Below the pieces are notes generated by a model. The model saw only the letters and a list, made by a program, of their open reading frames with translations. It was not told where the DNA came from and ran no database searches. A stretch of DNA of 6,263 nt from contig USLQ01000070.1 in NCBI GenBank assembly GCA_900555545.1, forward strand, positions 1-6,263, given 5' to 3'. The position numbers were made by a program, and so were the translations under genes. Below, piece after piece: positions 4,433-6,263 of the stretch. Each line of letters starts with the position of its first letter. Position 1 is the stretch's first letter. Source of the stretch: an uncultured Oscillospiraceae bacterium. Its GTDB lineage: Bacteria > Bacillota > Clostridia > Oscillospirales > Acutalibacteraceae.

Positions 4433-6263
4433 ATGGCGGCAAAAAAGGCAGCTCACTCCACCCAAAAAGGGAAAAGGACACAGCCCCGTAGCAGATCTGC
4501 CGGAAAATCGGCTGCAAAAAATAATCGAACGACAATTGAAGAACGTTTGGTCGCGCGCAAGCAGGTAGGGGCAATTATCCTATTTGCGGTTGCACTCTTT
4601 CTGCTTTGCCTGTCAATTATCCCGGGGGCGAGTGCGTGGGAGGCAGTTAGGGGATTCTACTTTGGCGTTTTCGGATTTTGCTCCTATATTTGGCCCGTGG
4701 TGCTGGTGTATGTGGCCGTGATGACCTCTCTGGATCGCCCTACGGACAAGCTGGGGACAAAGGTGATTGAGGCGGCAATTTTTATCCTGTTACTCTGTTC
4801 GGTGATTCATGTTTTTACGCTGGATCCGAGTGGGGGCTACTTTACGGATATTAAAAACACCTATCTCGCGGGGATCGAACATAAAAACGGCGGGGCTTTC
4901 GGAGCGATTCTGGGTGGCGGTCTGTTTTATCTATTTGGTAAGGCCGCCTCTGCTGCAACGTTTTTTATTCTGATGTTTGTCGATCTGATGTTTATGACCG
5001 GGCTGACACTCATCCGACTGTTCCGCACCCTGTGGAAGCCCGTCCAGAAGATTGAGCGTTATTCAGAGGAGCGGATCCAGAATCGTGAACAGGTACATCA
5101 GGAAAACCGGGTTCAGCGTAAGCCGTTTAACGTGGATGTCGACCTTGGTCCATCCTTGCCCTCCAAGGACATCTTTGACAACGAGGCGACAGCCGAATTG
5201 CCGGATATCAGCGATATTGTAAAACCGGAAATGTCTACAAAATCGGTGTCTGCATCCACTTCTGATTCAATCTCTCACACGGAGGATGAGAAGCCTATTG
5301 ATTTGAAGGAAATAATCCGGCGTGCAAATAATCCGGAACCGCCCAAGGCGGAGAAGTCGAGTTCCGTTCCGGTCTTTGAAGTGGATAAGTCTGCCGCATC
5401 TGCCGGTCCAAATGGTTATCAGCTTCCACCTGTCAGCCTGCTGAAGCCTCCGGTGCAGTCTGGGCGCACCGATCATTCGTCCGAATTGAACGAGAATAGT
5501 CAGCGTCTGGTGGAGACATTAAAAAGCTTTGGTGTCGAGACAAAGATTGTCGATATTTCACAGGGTCCGTCTGTCACCCGATACGAACTGCAACCGGCCG
5601 TGGGTGTCAAAATCAGCAAGATTACCAATCTCTCAGACGATATTGCACTGAATCTTGCCGCGTCTGGTGTCCGGATAGAGGCTCCGATTCCGAACAAGCG
5701 TGCTGTTGGAATCGAGGTCCCCAACAAGAGCCGATCCATTGTTACTGCGCGCGAAATTATCGATCAGCCAGAGTTCTATCAGGCTAAGAGTAAGCTGACC
5801 GTTGCCCTTGGAAAGGATATCACCGGCCACGCCGCCTATGCTGATCTGGCCAAGATGCCGCACCTGCTGATTGCTGGAACAACGGGATCCGGCAAATCAG
5901 TCTGTTTGAATTCCATGATCGTGAGTATCCTTTATCATGCCAAACCAGACGAGGTCAAATTCCTGATGATCGACCCCAAAAAGGTCGAGTTCAGTGTATA
6001 TAATGGTATCCCACATCTGCTTGTCCCCGTCGTAGGAGAGCCGCGCAACGCAGCCGGAGCGCTGAACTGGGCTGTGACGGAGATGCTTGAGCGTTATAAA
6101 ATGTTTTCTGACAGCAACGTCCGCGATATCCGAGGATATAACGCGCTGTGTGAAAAGGATCCGGAGAAAAAGCCAATGTATCAGATTGTCATCGTGATTG
6201 ATGAGCTATCCGATCTGATGATGGCGGCGCCCAATGAAGTGGAGGATGCCATCTGCCGGCTGG
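4433..6263 (+). CDS. ftsK: FtsK/SpoIIIE-family DNA translocase (3' end cut off by window)
   Basis: ATP-driven, septum-anchored pump that moves chromosomal DNA through the closing division or sporulation septum. The window holds 610 codons without a stop. Residues 1-44 are a basic cytoplasmic tail (many K/R). About four membrane segments follow (roughly 46-63, 77-98, 110-128, 160-195). Residues ~205-350 are a charged, Pro/Ser-rich low-complexity linker. The alpha/beta motor domains start near 350 (SQGPSVTRYELQPAVGVKISKI, 376-397 region). Walker A is GTTGSGKS (482-489), the family motif DPKKVEF lies around 515-521, and Walker B is IVIVIDELSDLMM (585-597). The remaining motor and the C-terminal winged-helix gamma domain that reads chromosome polarity sequences would lie beyond 6263. 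The membrane anchor argues against soluble SftA-type translocases; FtsK and SpoIIIE cannot be told apart here. It is transcribed divergently from acn, 185 bases apart, with no evident functional link. Confidence 0.95.
   Translation, partial: MAAKKAAHSTQKGKRTQPRSRSAGKSAAKNNRTTIEERLVARKQVGAIILFAVALFLLCLSIIPGASAWEAVRGFYFGVFGFCSYIWPVVLVYVAVMTSLDRPTDKLGTKVIEAAIFILLLCSVIHVFTLDPSGGYFTDIKNTYLAGIEHKNGGAFGAILGGGLFYLFGKAASAATFFILMFVDLMFMTGLTLIRLFRTLWKPVQKIERYSEERIQNREQVHQENRVQRKPFNVDVDLGPSLPSKDIFDNEATAELPDISDIVKPEMSTKSVSASTSDSISHTEDEKPIDLKEIIRRANNPEPPKAEKSSSVPVFEVDKSAASAGPNGYQLPPVSLLKPPVQSGRTDHSSELNENSQRLVETLKSFGVETKIVDISQGPSVTRYELQPAVGVKISKITNLSDDIALNLAASGVRIEAPIPNKRAVGIEVPNKSRSIVTAREIIDQPEFYQAKSKLTVALGKDITGHAAYADLAKMPHLLIAGTTGSGKSVCLNSMIVSILYHAKPDEVKFLMIDPKKVEFSVYNGIPHLLVPVVGEPRNAAGALNWAVTEMLERYKMFSDSNVRDIRGYNALCEKDPEKKPMYQIVIVIDELSDLMMAAPNEVEDAICRL

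Noticed and set aside
5267..5476. Minus-strand frames inside 5267-6176
   Set aside because: All lie antisense to the FtsK/SpoIIIE gene, which has clear Walker motifs and runs open to the window end.

Overview
The window looks like ordinary chromosomal DNA from a low-to-mid GC anaerobic Firmicute, most likely a clostridial or Oscillospiraceae-type bacterium. This is inferred from the protein types: an Aquifex-type aconitase of about 640 residues, a Rex repressor starting with the clostridial pattern ISMSVIKRLPRYYR, and a membrane-anchored FtsK/SpoIIIE. It also rests on sigma-A-like promoters and GGAGG-type ribosome binding sites. The species cannot be named from the sequence.

Layout. Positions 1-437 carry no convincing protein gene. 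The first ~270 bases are rich in paired segments, including a possible pseudoknot, and may be part of a structured non-coding RNA. Positions 360-430 hold two inverted repeats just beyond the end of rex. Positions 438-4247, all on the minus strand, form one tight operon read right to left: aconitase (acn), then isocitrate dehydrogenase (icd, 12 bp gap), then the redox repressor rex (about 36 bp gap). Positions 4248-4432 are a divergent promoter region. Positions 4433-6263 on the plus strand are the first 610 codons of an FtsK/SpoIIIE DNA translocase that runs off the window; it contains no stop codon.

How it works together. Aconitase and isocitrate dehydrogenase carry citrate through isocitrate to 2-oxoglutarate, the oxidative half-branch that anaerobes use to make glutamate; the dehydrogenase step produces reduced nicotinamide cofactor. 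The third gene encodes Rex, which senses the NADH/NAD+ ratio. The acn promoter contains an 18-bp Rex-type operator (17 of 18 positions match TTGTGAA-N4-TTCACAA) that completely covers the -35 box. The window therefore appears to hold a complete redox feedback circuit: high NADH releases Rex, low NADH lets Rex block the promoter of its own operon. Promoter and ribosome-site positions also show that aconitase starts at a TTG codon at 4247 and not at the upstream ATG at 4346.

No mobile element, CRISPR array, tRNA or rRNA was seen. The most interesting items are the Rex operator/-35 overlap in a TCA-branch operon that encodes Rex, and the unidentified structured segment at the left edge.
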